A stretch of DNA of 64,000 bases from JAHEME01 sp034435035 (GCA_034435035.1 DAOTXW010000041.1:124001-188000), one strand, 5' to 3'; counted from the first letter of the stretch, positions 48,243 to 57,055 are shown. Notes: a model not told the origin generated them from the sequence alone. Translations and numbers: made by a program.

Positions 48243-49016
48243 ATGGAGAATGTGTGGGTGATCGGTGATGGCCCGCTGGCTGCCGGGTTGGGCGACCTGG
48301 CCCGCCAGGCAGGCCACCCTGTCGCGGTCTGTCTGTTCGATGATCACGAAGCACGGGCCGAACCCGGACGTGCCATCAGGAACTGGCGACAGACGAGATC
48401 GGGTGACCCTGCCGGGATCATCATCGAGGCGGTTGTGTCCAGCCGTGACAGCAAGCGTCGTACCCTGGCTGCGCTTGGCGATGACGCGGGGGGGGCGCTC
48501 CTGCTGACAGCCGCCCTGAATGCCAGCGCCACCGAGTCGGCATGGTGGTACGGCGCGGCCAGCCGCGTTGTCGGCTTCGCGACCCTGCCCCCGTTGGAGA
48601 ATGCCCGTGTTATTGAAATGTTGCCTCCCCTGACCAGCGATCCATCGGCTGTGGGGGCGGCAGGTGAGTTCTTCAGGGGCCTGGGTAAGGAACCTGTCTC
48701 TATCGCAGATTGTGTTGGCGGTGTGCTGCCTCGTGTGGTGGTGAATCTGGTCAACGAGGCCGCATTTGCGCTGGCGGAGCAGGTCGCCAGCCGCGAGGAC
48801 ATTGACCGGGCCATGCAGCTGGGAACGAACTATCCGCAGGGCCCTCTGGCCTGGGGGGACCTGATCGGACTGGATCAGGTGCTGGGTATTCTGGAGGCGC
48901 TTGGCGAGGTGTACGGATCCCAGTACCGGCCAGCCCCCCTGCTGCGCCAGCTGGTCATGGCCGGCTGGTGGGGGCAACGAACTGGCCGCGGCTTCTACGA
49001 GGCCACGGCGGACTGA
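48243..49016 (+). CDS. Degenerate 3-hydroxyacyl-CoA dehydrogenase homologue
   Basis: The 257-residue protein keeps the C-terminal 3HCDH domain well: GTNYPQGPLAWGDLIGLDQV, then G-R-G-F-Y-E-A. Its N-terminal half is reduced (VWVIGDGPLAAGLGDLARQ) and the catalytic-His block N-P is replaced near V-G-F-A-T-L-P-P-L-E-N. It may be a regulatory or chaperone-like relative of PaaH, or bind CoA without oxidising. It has no signal peptide. Its 3' end overlaps the convergent cyclase gene by 22 bases. Confidence 0.75.
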   Translation: MENVWVIGDGPLAAGLGDLARQAGHPVAVCLFDDHEARAEPGRAIRNWRQTRSGDPAGIIIEAVVSSRDSKRRTLAALGDDAGGALLLTAALNASATESAWWYGAASRVVGFATLPPLENARVIEMLPPLTSDPSAVGAAGEFFRGLGKEPVSIADCVGGVLPRVVVNLVNEAAFALAEQVASREDIDRAMQLGTNYPQGPLAWGDLIGLDQVLGILEALGEVYGSQYRPAPLLRQLVMAGWWGQRTGRGFYEATAD

Positions 49017-50962
49017 TCCACGGAACTGCTGGCGCGTTCAAGCAGGGCGACCTGCACCGGCTGATCGATGCCTTTGATCGCCAGAGCTGGGAGGCTGATG
49101 ATGCGGAAGTCGGGTGCGTCAAAGTCGTTGGGCAGCAGATCGGGGGTCAGTACGATCTGCCCATCGCCGGCGAATTCGACCAGCCGGTGTGCAATATTGA
49201 CCGTCTGGCCGATCATGGCATAGTTCATCCTGGCATGACCGCCCACGTTCCCTAACACCACCTGCCCCCGGCTCAACCCGATCCCCATGCCCACAGCCAT
49301 GCCGCGTGCGGCCCATGCGGAGCGCTGCCCGGCGAAGCCACGTTGCATGGCCAGCGCTGTCTGCAGAGCGCGCTGCGGAGCATCGGCCTGATCGTAGGGA
49401 ATGTTGAATGCGACCAGCAGCTCATCACCGGCGATGTCAAAGATGACTCCCTCGAAACCGTATACGATCTCCATCATATGCGCAAAGATGTCGTTCAGAA
49501 GCGCCACCACAGCGTCCGGCGGGTGCTGCATCGTCAGCCGTGTGAAGCCTCGCAGATCGGCAAATAGTACCACCGCTTCACGGCGTTCACGACGCCCCAG
49601 GATGTCCGGATCGCCCAGCACACGCTCAACCAGCGCCGGGCTCATGTAGCGTGTGAATGTTTGCAGAATGCGGCGGGTCTCGGCGCGCTCGCGGTCGAGG
49701 CGAACCTGCTCGCTTTCCTTGAGGGAGGTGATGTCCTGCCAGACCATCACATACCCCACACCCTGCACAGGCGAGACGCTGACGTTAAACACACGCCAGT
49801 CTTCCCCGGCAGCGCGGGGCCGCCGGGTGAACACCCCGGAGACCGCTGCGTCACGCTCCTGGGCGCGGAGCACCAGGTCAGCCAGCGTCAGATGAAAGCA
49901 GGCGCCGATTGGCTGACCGAGGGCTGTCTCGTCGAGGCTCAGAACGCGTCGGGCTGCCGGGTTGATACTGAGGATCACCCCCTGTGAATCCAGGACAATC
50001 ACCGGATCGCCCGTTTGGTTCAGAAGCGCCTCAGTGCGGGCGCGCTGACGCAGGTTTTCGGCAAAGAGGCGTGCGTTCTCAAGGGCAATGGCGGCCTGGC
50101 TGCCGATGGCCGTGAGTAGATCCAGATGTGCCTCGGTGAAGAGCCCGGACGTGGCCGATACCAGCATCAGAGCGCCAGCCAGGCGATCCGCCCAGATCAG
50201 CGGGACGGCGATCGCTGTGCCTGCTGGATCATCATCAGGCAGGTGCAGCCAGCGCGCGTCGGCTGTCACGTCAGGCACCAGCGCAGACTGCCTGGAGTCC
50301 AGCACCCAGCCCAGAAGCCCTTGCTCGAAAATACCGGGGTCGATTGAACTATCCCGGCGGGACACCTGCCCCTGACGGGCCTGAAACTTGACCTGGAACG
50401 ACCCCTGATCATCCAGCAGGACCAGGATGGCCTTGTCGGCCCCGGTGACCTCGACCGTGATCGACAGGATTTTCTGGATAAGCTGATCGATATCCAGTTC
50501 GGCAGCCAGTGTCTGGCTGATCCGGTACAGAAGTGCCAGCCGGTCGCGCTCCGCATCGAGTTCATCGCGGGCGTGCTTCAGAGCCAGCAGAGAAGTCAGC
50601 CGGGCCGCCAGCTCGCTGCTGTTGACTGGCCGGGAGATAAAGTCATTAGCTCCGGCCGCCAGCCCTCTGACCCGATCCTGTGGATCCTGCAGAGAGCTGA
50701 TCAGCACAATGGGGATGAACCGGTCAGGGTAGTTGGCACGTATCAGCTTGGTGACTTCCAGGCCGCTGAGGTCTGGCATCATGACGTCCAGCAGGATGAT
50801 GTCCGGCAGCTGGTCAGCGATGATCTGCAGCGCCTCGGTGCCGCTGCTTGCTTGCAGGATATTCTGGAATCCTTCGAATCGAAGCTGGGTGATGATCAGC
50901 TTCAGGTTGTTGAGATCATCGTCAATAACCAGCAGGCGGGCCTGAGCAGGGTTGTGGGGCAT
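48995..50962 (-). CDS. Response-regulator, GAF, PAS and class III nucleotidyl cyclase protein
   Basis: The 655-residue protein has four domains. A receiver spans about residues 6-125 with the phosphoacceptor Asp in IILLDVMMPDLSG. A coiled linker and GAF domain span about 130-300, and a PAS domain about 310-420. A class III cyclase domain spans about 455-640, with the first metal Asp in VVLFADLRGFTRL, G-D in F-D-I-A-G-D-E-L-L, and VNIAHRL with the transition-state Asn and Arg. The residues that normally select adenine (Lys and Asp) are Asp and Asn here, so its product is uncertain. A histidine kinase partner is not nearby. A promoter and a terminator set this gene apart. Confidence 0.85.
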   Translation of the reverse strand: MPHNPAQARLLVIDDDLNNLKLIITQLRFEGFQNILQASSGTEALQIIADQLPDIILLDVMMPDLSGLEVTKLIRANYPDRFIPIVLISSLQDPQDRVRGLAAGANDFISRPVNSSELAARLTSLLALKHARDELDAERDRLALLYRISQTLAAELDIDQLIQKILSITVEVTGADKAILVLLDDQGSFQVKFQARQGQVSRRDSSIDPGIFEQGLLGWVLDSRQSALVPDVTADARWLHLPDDDPAGTAIAVPLIWADRLAGALMLVSATSGLFTEAHLDLLTAIGSQAAIALENARLFAENLRQRARTEALLNQTGDPVIVLDSQGVILSINPAARRVLSLDETALGQPIGACFHLTLADLVLRAQERDAAVSGVFTRRPRAAGEDWRVFNVSVSPVQGVGYVMVWQDITSLKESEQVRLDRERAETRRILQTFTRYMSPALVERVLGDPDILGRRERREAVVLFADLRGFTRLTMQHPPDAVVALLNDIFAHMMEIVYGFEGVIFDIAGDELLVAFNIPYDQADAPQRALQTALAMQRGFAGQRSAWAARGMAVGMGIGLSRGQVVLGNVGGHARMNYAMIGQTVNIAHRLVEFAGDGQIVLTPDLLPNDFDAPDFRIISLPALAIKGIDQPVQVALLERASSSVDQSAVAS

Positions 50963-51011
50963 GTCCTATCAGCCGGTTTTAGCGCCTGGGGAGCGGGCGC
51001 AGTTTCAGCTA

Positions 51012-51041
51012 ATTGTATTCGGGTTGGCCTCTGACATGCAA
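51012..51041 (-). promoter_or_regulatory. Candidate promoter of the cyclase gene
   Basis: Minus strand -35 TTGCAT (51036-51041) and -10 TACAAT (51012-51017), spacer 18, about 50 bases before the start and just after the upstream sigma-gene terminator. Confidence 0.45.
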
Positions 51042-51054
51042 CGCGAGCTAAAGC

Positions 51055-51087
51055 AAAACCGGGGCGGCACACCCTGTGTCGCCCCGG
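51055..51087 (-). terminator. Rho-independent terminator of the sigma factor gene
   Basis: A 13-pair stem (51059-51071 with 51075-51087, one G-T pair) around the loop ccc is followed on the minus strand by TTTTGCTTT. It lies 20 bases after the sigma gene stop. Confidence 0.85.
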
Positions 51088-51106
51088 TGCGATGGACACA
51101 TCGTCA

Positions 51107-52117
51107 TCAGGCCAGGAAGTCGCGCAGCATGTTGGCGAACTGAGGCTGACGCAGCTGGCGCAGCGCTTGGCGCTCGATCTGACGGATCCGCTCGCGGGAA
51201 AGTCCCATGATCTGCCCGACCTGCTCAAGCGTCTGCGGCGCGTCACCTTCCAGCCCGAATCGCAGTTTGAGGATCTGCGCCTCGCGCGGGAGCAACTTGT
51301 TGAGGATACGATCCAGCGTGTCGGTCAGCATTGTGGTGTGGATGGCATCATCCGGGGTTGGAGACAGATCGTCTTCGATGAAGTCCCCGAACTCGCTGTC
51401 TTCACCGACCGGCGCCTCAATTGCAATCGTCTGCGGGGAAGCCTCGATAGCATCCCGGACTACTTCAGGCGACAGGTCCAGGTGGATGCTGAGCTCATCT
51501 TCGGTGGGTTCACGGCCCAGCGTCTGCTCCAACACTTCGTTGGCTGTATTGATCCGGCGGAGCTGATCTGACAGGTGCAGCGGCAGGCGAATAGTACGTG
51601 ACTTCTGCGACAGCGCCCGCGTGATGGTCTGCCGGATCCACCAGCTCGCGTATGTGCTGAAGCGGTTACCCATGGTGTAGTCGAACTTGTCAACCGCGAT
51701 CATGAGGCCCACATTGCCTTCCTGGATCAGATCCGACATCGGCAGGCCCTGATTGCGGTAGCGCTTGGCAATACTGACCACCAGCCGGGTGTTGGCGCGG
51801 CCCAGATGCTCACGGGCAGCCTGTCCATCCTTTACCGCTTCCTGCAGAATGGCCAGCCTATCCGGCGGCAGATCGGTCGATTCTTCAAGCGCCGCCTGGG
51901 CCTCAAACCCCCGCTGAATGCGCTTGGCGAGCACGATCTCCTGCTCCGCGGTGAGCAGCGGCTCGCTGGCCATCTGGCGGAAATAAAGACTGACGGTGTC
52001 ATCAGCAGGAATATGGTCGATATTCTCCGGGATGACCTGATAGTCGGCGAACAGATCGGCTTCTTCTTCCATTTCCATCTCTTCAACAGGCGTGAAAAGG
52101 GACTTGGTCTGATCCAT
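51107..52117 (-). CDS. rpoD: Sigma-70 primary-type RNA polymerase sigma factor (RpoD/SigA-like)
   Basis: The 336-residue protein has region 1.2 (DDTVSLYFRQMASEPLL), region 2 (RYRNQGLPMSDLIQEGNVGL then FSTYASWWIRQTITRAL), region 3, and region 4 ending RERIRQIERQALRQLR. This is the full group 1/2 sigma pattern that directs RNA polymerase to TTGACA/TATAAT promoters. It lacks the long region 1.1, so it may be the main sigma or a group 2 paralogue. ATG 52117 has gagg upstream. The promoter is a consensus one, with a proper terminator behind, so it is a separate unit. Confidence 0.93.
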   Translation of the reverse strand: MDQTKSLFTPVEEMEMEEEADLFADYQVIPENIDHIPADDTVSLYFRQMASEPLLTAEQEIVLAKRIQRGFEAQAALEESTDLPPDRLAILQEAVKDGQAAREHLGRANTRLVVSIAKRYRNQGLPMSDLIQEGNVGLMIAVDKFDYTMGNRFSTYASWWIRQTITRALSQKSRTIRLPLHLSDQLRRINTANEVLEQTLGREPTEDELSIHLDLSPEVVRDAIEASPQTIAIEAPVGEDSEFGDFIEDDLSPTPDDAIHTTMLTDTLDRILNKLLPREAQILKLRFGLEGDAPQTLEQVGQIMGLSRERIRQIERQALRQLRQPQFANMLRDFLA

Positions 52118-52188
52118 ATACCACATCCTCTCTACGCAGTACTCTCGTGATAAACCATTTGTCAAGAATATGTAAAGGTTATGAACAC

Positions 52189-52217
52189 ATTATAGGACAC
52201 ATTCATCTGCCTGTCAA
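52189..52217 (-). promoter_or_regulatory. Consensus sigma-70 promoter of the sigma factor gene
   Basis: Minus strand -35 TTGACA (52212-52217) and -10 TATAAT (52189-52194) with an exact 17-base spacer, about 70 bases upstream of the start. Both hexamers are perfect. Confidence 0.9.
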
Positions 52218-52327
52218 GCTACACCCCGGCGGGCAGGTGTCTCCACTGCGCCGCCCAGCATACACCCTGTATCCAGATGCTGGCATCCAGCTATATCTTA
52301 CGCTGCCGCTGCAAGAATGACGTTAGA

Positions 52328-52355
52328 GAATCTGGCGCGCATGGATGCCAGATTC
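52328..52355 (-). terminator. Possible hairpin terminator after the zinc-ribbon protein gene
   Basis: gaatctggc and gccagattc pair perfectly (9 bases) around a 10-base loop, 55 bases beyond the gene stop. There is no T tract, so assignment is weak. The rest of the 293-base gap 52118-52410 holds only the sigma promoter. Confidence 0.35.
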
Positions 52356-52410
52356 GCGCAGGCCAAGTGGCGGATACAGCGCGGTCTCTTTGCTGAGTGC
52401 AGGGATCAGT

Positions 52411-53277
52411 TCAGGGGATCAACCGGCGCACCAGGCGGACCAGGGCATAGAGCACGGCGGGCAGGGCGGCAACGGCAAACAATACCGCGGCGAAGACGAG
52501 GCTGTACTGAGAAGCGCTGGTGTCAACTACGCCCGGCTCTACGATAATGGAATCCCACAACTGCGTCCACCACAGTTGCAGGCCTGCTGTGGCTGCCGGT
52601 ACATTGGCGCTGACGGTCCGCAGACTGGCAGCGGCAGCGCCAATGAGGTCGGGCTGCATCTTCCATGCCAGCAGCAGAGAGCCGCCAACCAGCCAGATGA
52701 CGGCCCATCCGGCGCTGCGCCGCTGGCGCGTCCGCCCGGTCCGGGTTCTCGGGCTGGTGCTGCGCCCCCGGCGCCCGGGTTGGCGAGCAGCCGGCAGGGC
52801 CGGCGACAGAGCAAGCGAATCCGCTGCTAGCGGCTCCACAGCGTCGGCGGGATGCTGGGCCGCGCCGTTTTCCGGGTGCACGATGCGCTGTTGAATGGGG
52901 ATCCATGCCGCGCGATCGGCTTCCAGTGTCTGGAGGCGCAGCAGGCGATCCTGATGGCTGCCGCAGTGCCGGCAGGTGGAGGAATAGACCGGCATCTCAC
53001 AGCGCAGGCATTTGCTGGTTAGCCCCGCGCCGCAGCCCAGGCAGAAGTTGGTGAGGCCGTCGTTGCGCAGGCCGCAGGAAGGGCAGTCCCAACGGATCGC
53101 GATCAGGTTGCGCCCGGCGCGGTCGGGGTAGCCAATCGCCCCGCAGGTGGGGCAGGCCAGGCGCGGCACAGCCGGATCCGCGGCCACGCGAGCGCCACAT
53201 TCCACGCAGATCAGGCTGGCCGGCGAAGGAACGTCCGCCTGGTCGGCGGTATCCACAGCGGCAGATTGAAGGTCCAT
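52411..53277 (-). CDS. Zinc-ribbon membrane protein
   Basis: The 288-residue protein starts at ATG 53277. Its N-terminal 120 residues hold three double-Cys zinc-ribbon pairs: C-V-E-C-G with C-P-T-C-G, C-P-S-C-G with C-L-G-C-G, and C-L-R-C with C-R-H-C-G. A basic disordered linker (RRGRSTSPRTRTGRTRQRR) follows, then two hydrophobic segments near residues 190-210 (WAVIWLVGGSLLLAW) and 260-285 (SLVFAAVLFAVAALPAVLYAL). The ribbons are of the rubredoxin-like knuckle type often found in small adaptor proteins. No function known. Its start region shares a palindrome with the divergent aminotransferase gene. Confidence 0.75.
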   Translation of the reverse strand: MDLQSAAVDTADQADVPSPASLICVECGARVAADPAVPRLACPTCGAIGYPDRAGRNLIAIRWDCPSCGLRNDGLTNFCLGCGAGLTSKCLRCEMPVYSSTCRHCGSHQDRLLRLQTLEADRAAWIPIQQRIVHPENGAAQHPADAVEPLAADSLALSPALPAARQPGRRGRSTSPRTRTGRTRQRRSAGWAVIWLVGGSLLLAWKMQPDLIGAAAASLRTVSANVPAATAGLQLWWTQLWDSIIVEPGVVDTSASQYSLVFAAVLFAVAALPAVLYALVRLVRRLIP

Positions 53278-53315
53278 AATTCGTACAGACGCACCTATCA
53301 GATCGCACGTGTTAT

Positions 53316-53327
53316 ACAGTATACTGT
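53316..53327. promoter_or_regulatory. 12-base perfect palindrome between divergent genes
   Basis: ACAGTATACTGT lies 39 bases before the zinc-ribbon gene start and 157 bases before the aminotransferase start. It overlaps a possible -10 TATAAC on the minus strand, so it could be an operator. Confidence 0.35.
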
Positions 53328-53483
53328 GATCATGCCTCGAACGTTTCACGCTGCCCCCCCAGAGTCTGGGAGTTTGCCTCATATCAGTCAGGATTGACGA
53401 AGCCGCTGCTTCAATTACAATCTCTGGCAATACCCAACTGCAGGATGCTTCGGTTCCCTCACCGCTCAACCAAGGAGAAGCCC

Positions 53484-54824
53484 ATGGCGATGTCCCACAC
53501 TGAACTGGTCACCCGGACCAAAGACTCGAACCTGGCCAGCTGGACTTCCCAGCAGGATTGGAACCCGATCACAATGACACGGGCCGAAGGCGTTTACTTC
53601 TGGGATGCTGACGGCAGGCGCTACCTTGATTGGTCATCCCAGCTGGTCAATGTCAACATCGGGCATGGCCATCCTCACGTAATCAAGGCGATCCAGGACC
53701 AGGCTGCCCGCCTGTGCTACGCATATCCGGGCATTGCGACCGAGCCGCGCGCCCGCCTGGGCGAGCTGCTGCAGGAGATCACGCCGGCGGGCCTGACCAA
53801 AGCTTTCTTCACCCTCGGCGGGGCCGATGCAATTGAGAACGCCATGAAGATGGCCCGTATGGCAACGGGACGCCAGAAGGTGCTGGCGCGCTACCGGGCC
53901 TATCATGGCGCCTCCTTTGGCTCCATGACGCTGGGCGGCGACCCGCGCCGGCTGCCGAACGAGCCCGGCGTGCCCTGGGTTGTCCACTTTCACGATCCCT
54001 ATGCCTACCGCAGCCCGATCTACCGCGGGCGCACTGCCGACGAGGGCGATGCGATTGTGGCCGACCTGCTGGAAGAAACAGTGGAGTTTGAAGGCCCGGA
54101 GAATGTTGCGGCCATCGTGCTGGAGGGCTACAGCGGCACCAGCGGGATCATCCAGGGCGGCCCGGTCTTCTGGGGGCGCGTGCAGGAGATCTGCGAGACT
54201 TACAATATTCTGCTGATCGTTGACGAAGTGATGAGCGGATTCGGGCGCACGGGCGAGTGGTTCGGCGTGAATCACTATCCCTCGGTGAAGCCCGACCTGA
54301 TGACGATGGCCAAGGGCCTGACCAGCGGTTATGTCCCCCTCGGAGCCGTCATGGTCTCAGATCGCATCGCCTCCTACTTTGAGGATCATACGCTGTGGGG
54401 CGGCCTCACATATGGCGCCCATACACTGGCCTGTGCGGCGGGGGTGGCGAATATTGAGGTCTACCGCCAGGAAAGCCTGATCGAGAATGCCCGCGCGATG
54501 GGCAAAGTGTTGAGGGCAGGCCTAATGGATCTGGCCGAGAAGCACCCCAGTATTGGCGAGGTACGCGGCACCGGCCTGCTGCAGGTGATCGAGCTGGTCC
54601 GGGACCGGACTACCCGCGAGCCGATCAGCGGTTTCAACCGCCCTCTGAGCGCACCGATGAAGGCTGTGGCCGGGGCGCTGCGTCAGATGGGCATGAGCAC
54701 GTTTGTGCGCTGGGATTATATCTTCTGTGCGCCGCCGCTGGTGGTCACGGAAGCGCAGATTCAGGAAGGGCTGGCGATGATCGATCAGGCGCTGGAGGCG
54801 GCCGATCGCGCCGCAGGGAGCTGA
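53484..54824 (+). CDS. Class III pyridoxal-phosphate aminotransferase
   Basis: The 446-residue protein shows the class III pattern: VNIGHGHPHVIKAIQDQA, F-F-T-L-G-G-A-D-A-I-E-N, the cofactor Asp in L-L-I-V-D-E-V-M-S-G-F-G-R-T-G, and the Lys in TMAKGLTSGYVPLGAVM. ATG 53484 has aaggagaa upstream. It lies 12 bases before an mmsA-type semialdehyde dehydrogenase. The pair fits breakdown of beta-alanine or 3-amino-isobutyrate: amino transfer to malonate or methylmalonate semialdehyde, then acetyl- or propionyl-CoA. A taurine-type substrate is possible. Pathway role is inference from the pair. Confidence 0.87.
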   Translation: MAMSHTELVTRTKDSNLASWTSQQDWNPITMTRAEGVYFWDADGRRYLDWSSQLVNVNIGHGHPHVIKAIQDQAARLCYAYPGIATEPRARLGELLQEITPAGLTKAFFTLGGADAIENAMKMARMATGRQKVLARYRAYHGASFGSMTLGGDPRRLPNEPGVPWVVHFHDPYAYRSPIYRGRTADEGDAIVADLLEETVEFEGPENVAAIVLEGYSGTSGIIQGGPVFWGRVQEICETYNILLIVDEVMSGFGRTGEWFGVNHYPSVKPDLMTMAKGLTSGYVPLGAVMVSDRIASYFEDHTLWGGLTYGAHTLACAAGVANIEVYRQESLIENARAMGKVLRAGLMDLAEKHPSIGEVRGTGLLQVIELVRDRTTREPISGFNRPLSAPMKAVAGALRQMGMSTFVRWDYIFCAPPLVVTEAQIQEGLAMIDQALEAADRAAGS

Positions 54825-54836
54825 AAGGAGAACTGC

Positions 54837-56315
54837 ATGGCTGCCATCCCTGAGATGCTTAACTATCGGGCGGGACAGTGGGTGAAGCCCGATGCCAGCG
54901 AATATCTGGATGTTGTCAACCCAGCCACAATGGACGTGATGGGCCGCGTACCGCTCTCCACCGCAGTGGAGGTCGGGCAAGCGGCAGCGGCGGCTGCCGC
55001 GGCGCTGCCGGGTTGGCGGCGCACTCCCCCGACTGAGCGCGTGCAGTACCTGTTCAAGCTTAAAGATCTGCTGGAGCAGCATTTTGAAGAGCTGTCCCGA
55101 CTGATCACGATGGAATGTGGCAAGACCATCGGCGAGTCACGGGGTGAAATGCGCCGGGCGATCGAGAATGTCGAAATCGCCTGCGGGATCCCCATCCTGA
55201 TGCAGGGCTATCTGTCGGAGGATATCGCCCCGGGGATCGATGAGCTTATGATCCCGCAGCCGGTCGGCGTGGCAGCGGCGATCTGTCCCTTCAACTTTCC
55301 GGGGATGATCCCGTTCTGGTTCATGCCTTACGCTCTTGCCTGCGGCAACACCTATCTGGTCAAGCCATCCGAGCGCGTGCCGATGACCATGCAGCGGATC
55401 TTCCAGCTCATTGAGCAGACGGGGCTGCCTGCCGGCGTCATCAATCTGGTGAATGGCGGGCGGGAAGCCGTAGATGCTATCCTGGATCATCCCGCTGTCC
55501 GCGCCGTCAGCTTTGTGGGATCGACCGCCGTTGCACGCCATGTCTACAGCCGGGCGGCACTGAACGGAAAACGGGCTCAGTGTCAGGGCGGGGCCAAGAA
55601 TCCAATTGTCGTCCTGCCCGATGCTGACATGGAGATGACGACACGTATCGCAGCAGACAGCGCCTTTGGCTGTGCAGGGCAGCGATGTCTGGCCGCGTCG
55701 CTGGCCGTCACTGTGGGTGACGCGCGCCACAGCTTCACCGAGTCAATTGCCGATGCTGCGGCCAGCCGTGTGGTCGGCTATGGGCTGGACGAATCGGTTC
55801 AGATGGGCCCCGTAATCACACACCAGAGCCGAGCGCGTATTGAGACACTGATTGGCCGCGGAGAAACGGAAGGGGCGGGCATCCTGGTCGATGGGCGGGG
55901 TGCTCGCATCGCGGGTTATGAGAGCGGCAGTTTTGTGCGCCCGACGGTTCTGCAGGATGTGCCGCCAGGCAGCGAGGTAGCGCAGACTGAGATTTTCGGT
56001 CCGGTGCTGGGCTTGATGCATGTGGACACGATCGAGGAGGCGATTCGCCTGGTCAACAGCGGACAGTACGGAAACATGGCCTGTCTGTTCACCAGCAGCG
56101 GCGCGGCAGCGCGGCAGTTCCGCTATGAGGCGGAAGTGGGTAATGTCGGCATCAATGTCGGCGTTGCGGCGCCGATGGCTTTCTTCCCGTTCAGCGGCTG
56201 GAAGGAGAGTTTCTTTGGCGATCTGCATGGCCAGGGTAAAGATGCGGTTGAGTTCTTCACGCAGAAAAAGGTGGTGGTAGAACGCTGGCCGCGTGAGTGG
56301 TCGCGCCAGTTCTGA
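54837..56315 (+). CDS. mmsA: CoA-acylating methylmalonate-semialdehyde dehydrogenase
   Basis: The 492-residue protein is an aldehyde dehydrogenase of the MmsA group. The N-terminal A-G-Q-W-V, the block AICPFNFPGMIPFWFMPYAL, Q-G-G-A-K-N replacing the usual E-L-G-G-K, and the catalytic Cys in FGCAGQRCLA are family marks. Losing that Glu goes with CoA rather than water as the acyl acceptor. It converts methylmalonate or malonate semialdehyde to propionyl- or acetyl-CoA with NAD+. gaaaggaga precedes the ATG. It forms an operon with the aminotransferase. Confidence 0.93.
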   Translation: MAAIPEMLNYRAGQWVKPDASEYLDVVNPATMDVMGRVPLSTAVEVGQAAAAAAAALPGWRRTPPTERVQYLFKLKDLLEQHFEELSRLITMECGKTIGESRGEMRRAIENVEIACGIPILMQGYLSEDIAPGIDELMIPQPVGVAAAICPFNFPGMIPFWFMPYALACGNTYLVKPSERVPMTMQRIFQLIEQTGLPAGVINLVNGGREAVDAILDHPAVRAVSFVGSTAVARHVYSRAALNGKRAQCQGGAKNPIVVLPDADMEMTTRIAADSAFGCAGQRCLAASLAVTVGDARHSFTESIADAAASRVVGYGLDESVQMGPVITHQSRARIETLIGRGETEGAGILVDGRGARIAGYESGSFVRPTVLQDVPPGSEVAQTEIFGPVLGLMHVDTIEEAIRLVNSGQYGNMACLFTSSGAAARQFRYEAEVGNVGINVGVAAPMAFFPFSGWKESFFGDLHGQGKDAVEFFTQKKVVVERWPREWSRQF

Positions 56316-56332
56316 CGCAGATCGCGCCGAAT

Positions 56333-56368
56333 CATCCGGCCCGGGCAGCTCGCTGCGCGGGCCGGATG
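56333..56368. terminator. Hairpin between mmsA and the convergent tRNA gene
   Basis: catccggcccg and cgggccggatg pair over 11 bases, with a further 4-pair inner stem in the loop. It lies 17 bases after mmsA and 4 bases beyond the tRNA 3' end, so it can serve both directions. Confidence 0.65.
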
Positions 56369-56372
56369 TCTG

Positions 56373-56463
<91 letters not shown>

Positions 56464-56478
56464 GTGGGAAAAAGACGG

Positions 56479-56943
56479 TCAGTCATTTCTCGGCATGCGC
56501 AGGTTCTCAAAGAATTGGCGCAACTGCGCACCCGCTTCAGCCGCCAGCACACCCCGCAGGATGTGCACCCGGTGATTCAAACGGGGATGGTGGAGCAGGT
56601 CCACCACCGACCCGCCGGCTCCTGCAGCTGGATCGTCGGCTGCCCAGACCAGCCGCGTAAGACGCGCCTGCACCATAGCCCCGGCGCACATGGCGCAGGG
56701 CTCAAGGGTGCAGTAGAGGGTGACCCCCTCCAGCCGCCAGCTGCCGATGGCGCGCGCCGCCTCGCGCAGCGCCAGGATCTCCGCGTGGGCGGTCGGATCG
56801 CGATCGGCCTCTTTGCGATTATGCCCGCGCGCAATGATCCGATCGTTCAGGACAGCCACTGCGCCGACCGGGATATCGCCGGCCAGCGCGGCGCGGTTAG
56901 CTTCAGCAATCGCCTCATGCATCCACAGAGCATGCTTGGCCAT
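56479..56943 (-). CDS. tadA: tRNA adenosine-34 deaminase TadA
   Basis: The 154-residue protein has the zinc deaminase motifs H-A-E (in DPTAHAEILALREAA) with the catalytic Glu, and P-C-A-M-C-A-G-A with the two zinc cysteines. GDIPVGAVAVLND and ARGHNRKEADRDP are TadA marks. It makes inosine at the wobble position of tRNA-Arg(ACG). ATG 56943 is chosen; a TTG at 56952 would extend it by three residues. TATAAT ends 8 bases before the ATG, so the message looks leaderless. It sits 15 bases upstream of the tRNA-Ser gene, in the same direction. Confidence 0.93.
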   Translation of the reverse strand: MAKHALWMHEAIAEANRAALAGDIPVGAVAVLNDRIIARGHNRKEADRDPTAHAEILALREAARAIGSWRLEGVTLYCTLEPCAMCAGAMVQARLTRLVWAADDPAAGAGGSVVDLLHHPRLNHRVHILRGVLAAEAGAQLRQFFENLRMPRND

Positions 56944-56951
56944 TAGCGGCA

Positions 56952-56980
56952 ATTATAACAGCCCGCATTCGCTGCCACAA
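56952..56980 (-). promoter_or_regulatory. Promoter of tadA, probably leaderless
   Basis: Minus strand -35 TTGTGG (56975-56980) and -10 TATAAT (56952-56957), spacer 17. The ATG at 56943 starts only 8 bases after the -10. Confidence 0.65.
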
Positions 56981-57004
56981 TGCAGACGCTAAAGCCTGGC
57001 AGGC

Positions 57005-57014
57005 TGGTATAATC
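57005..57014 (+). promoter_or_regulatory. Extended -10 promoter TGGTATAATC for the OsmC gene
   Basis: TATAAT at 57008-57013 with TGG before it and C after, 42 bases before the OsmC start; the -35 side is poor. Confidence 0.65.
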
Positions 57015-57055
57015 CCTGCACTTCATTCCTCCCTAACTGATAGAGGCTCAGATCA

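Noticed and set aside
52137..52165. Second TTGACA (52160-52165) upstream of the sigma gene as another promoter
   Set aside because: No acceptable -10 at 16-18 bases; the consensus promoter further upstream explains expression.
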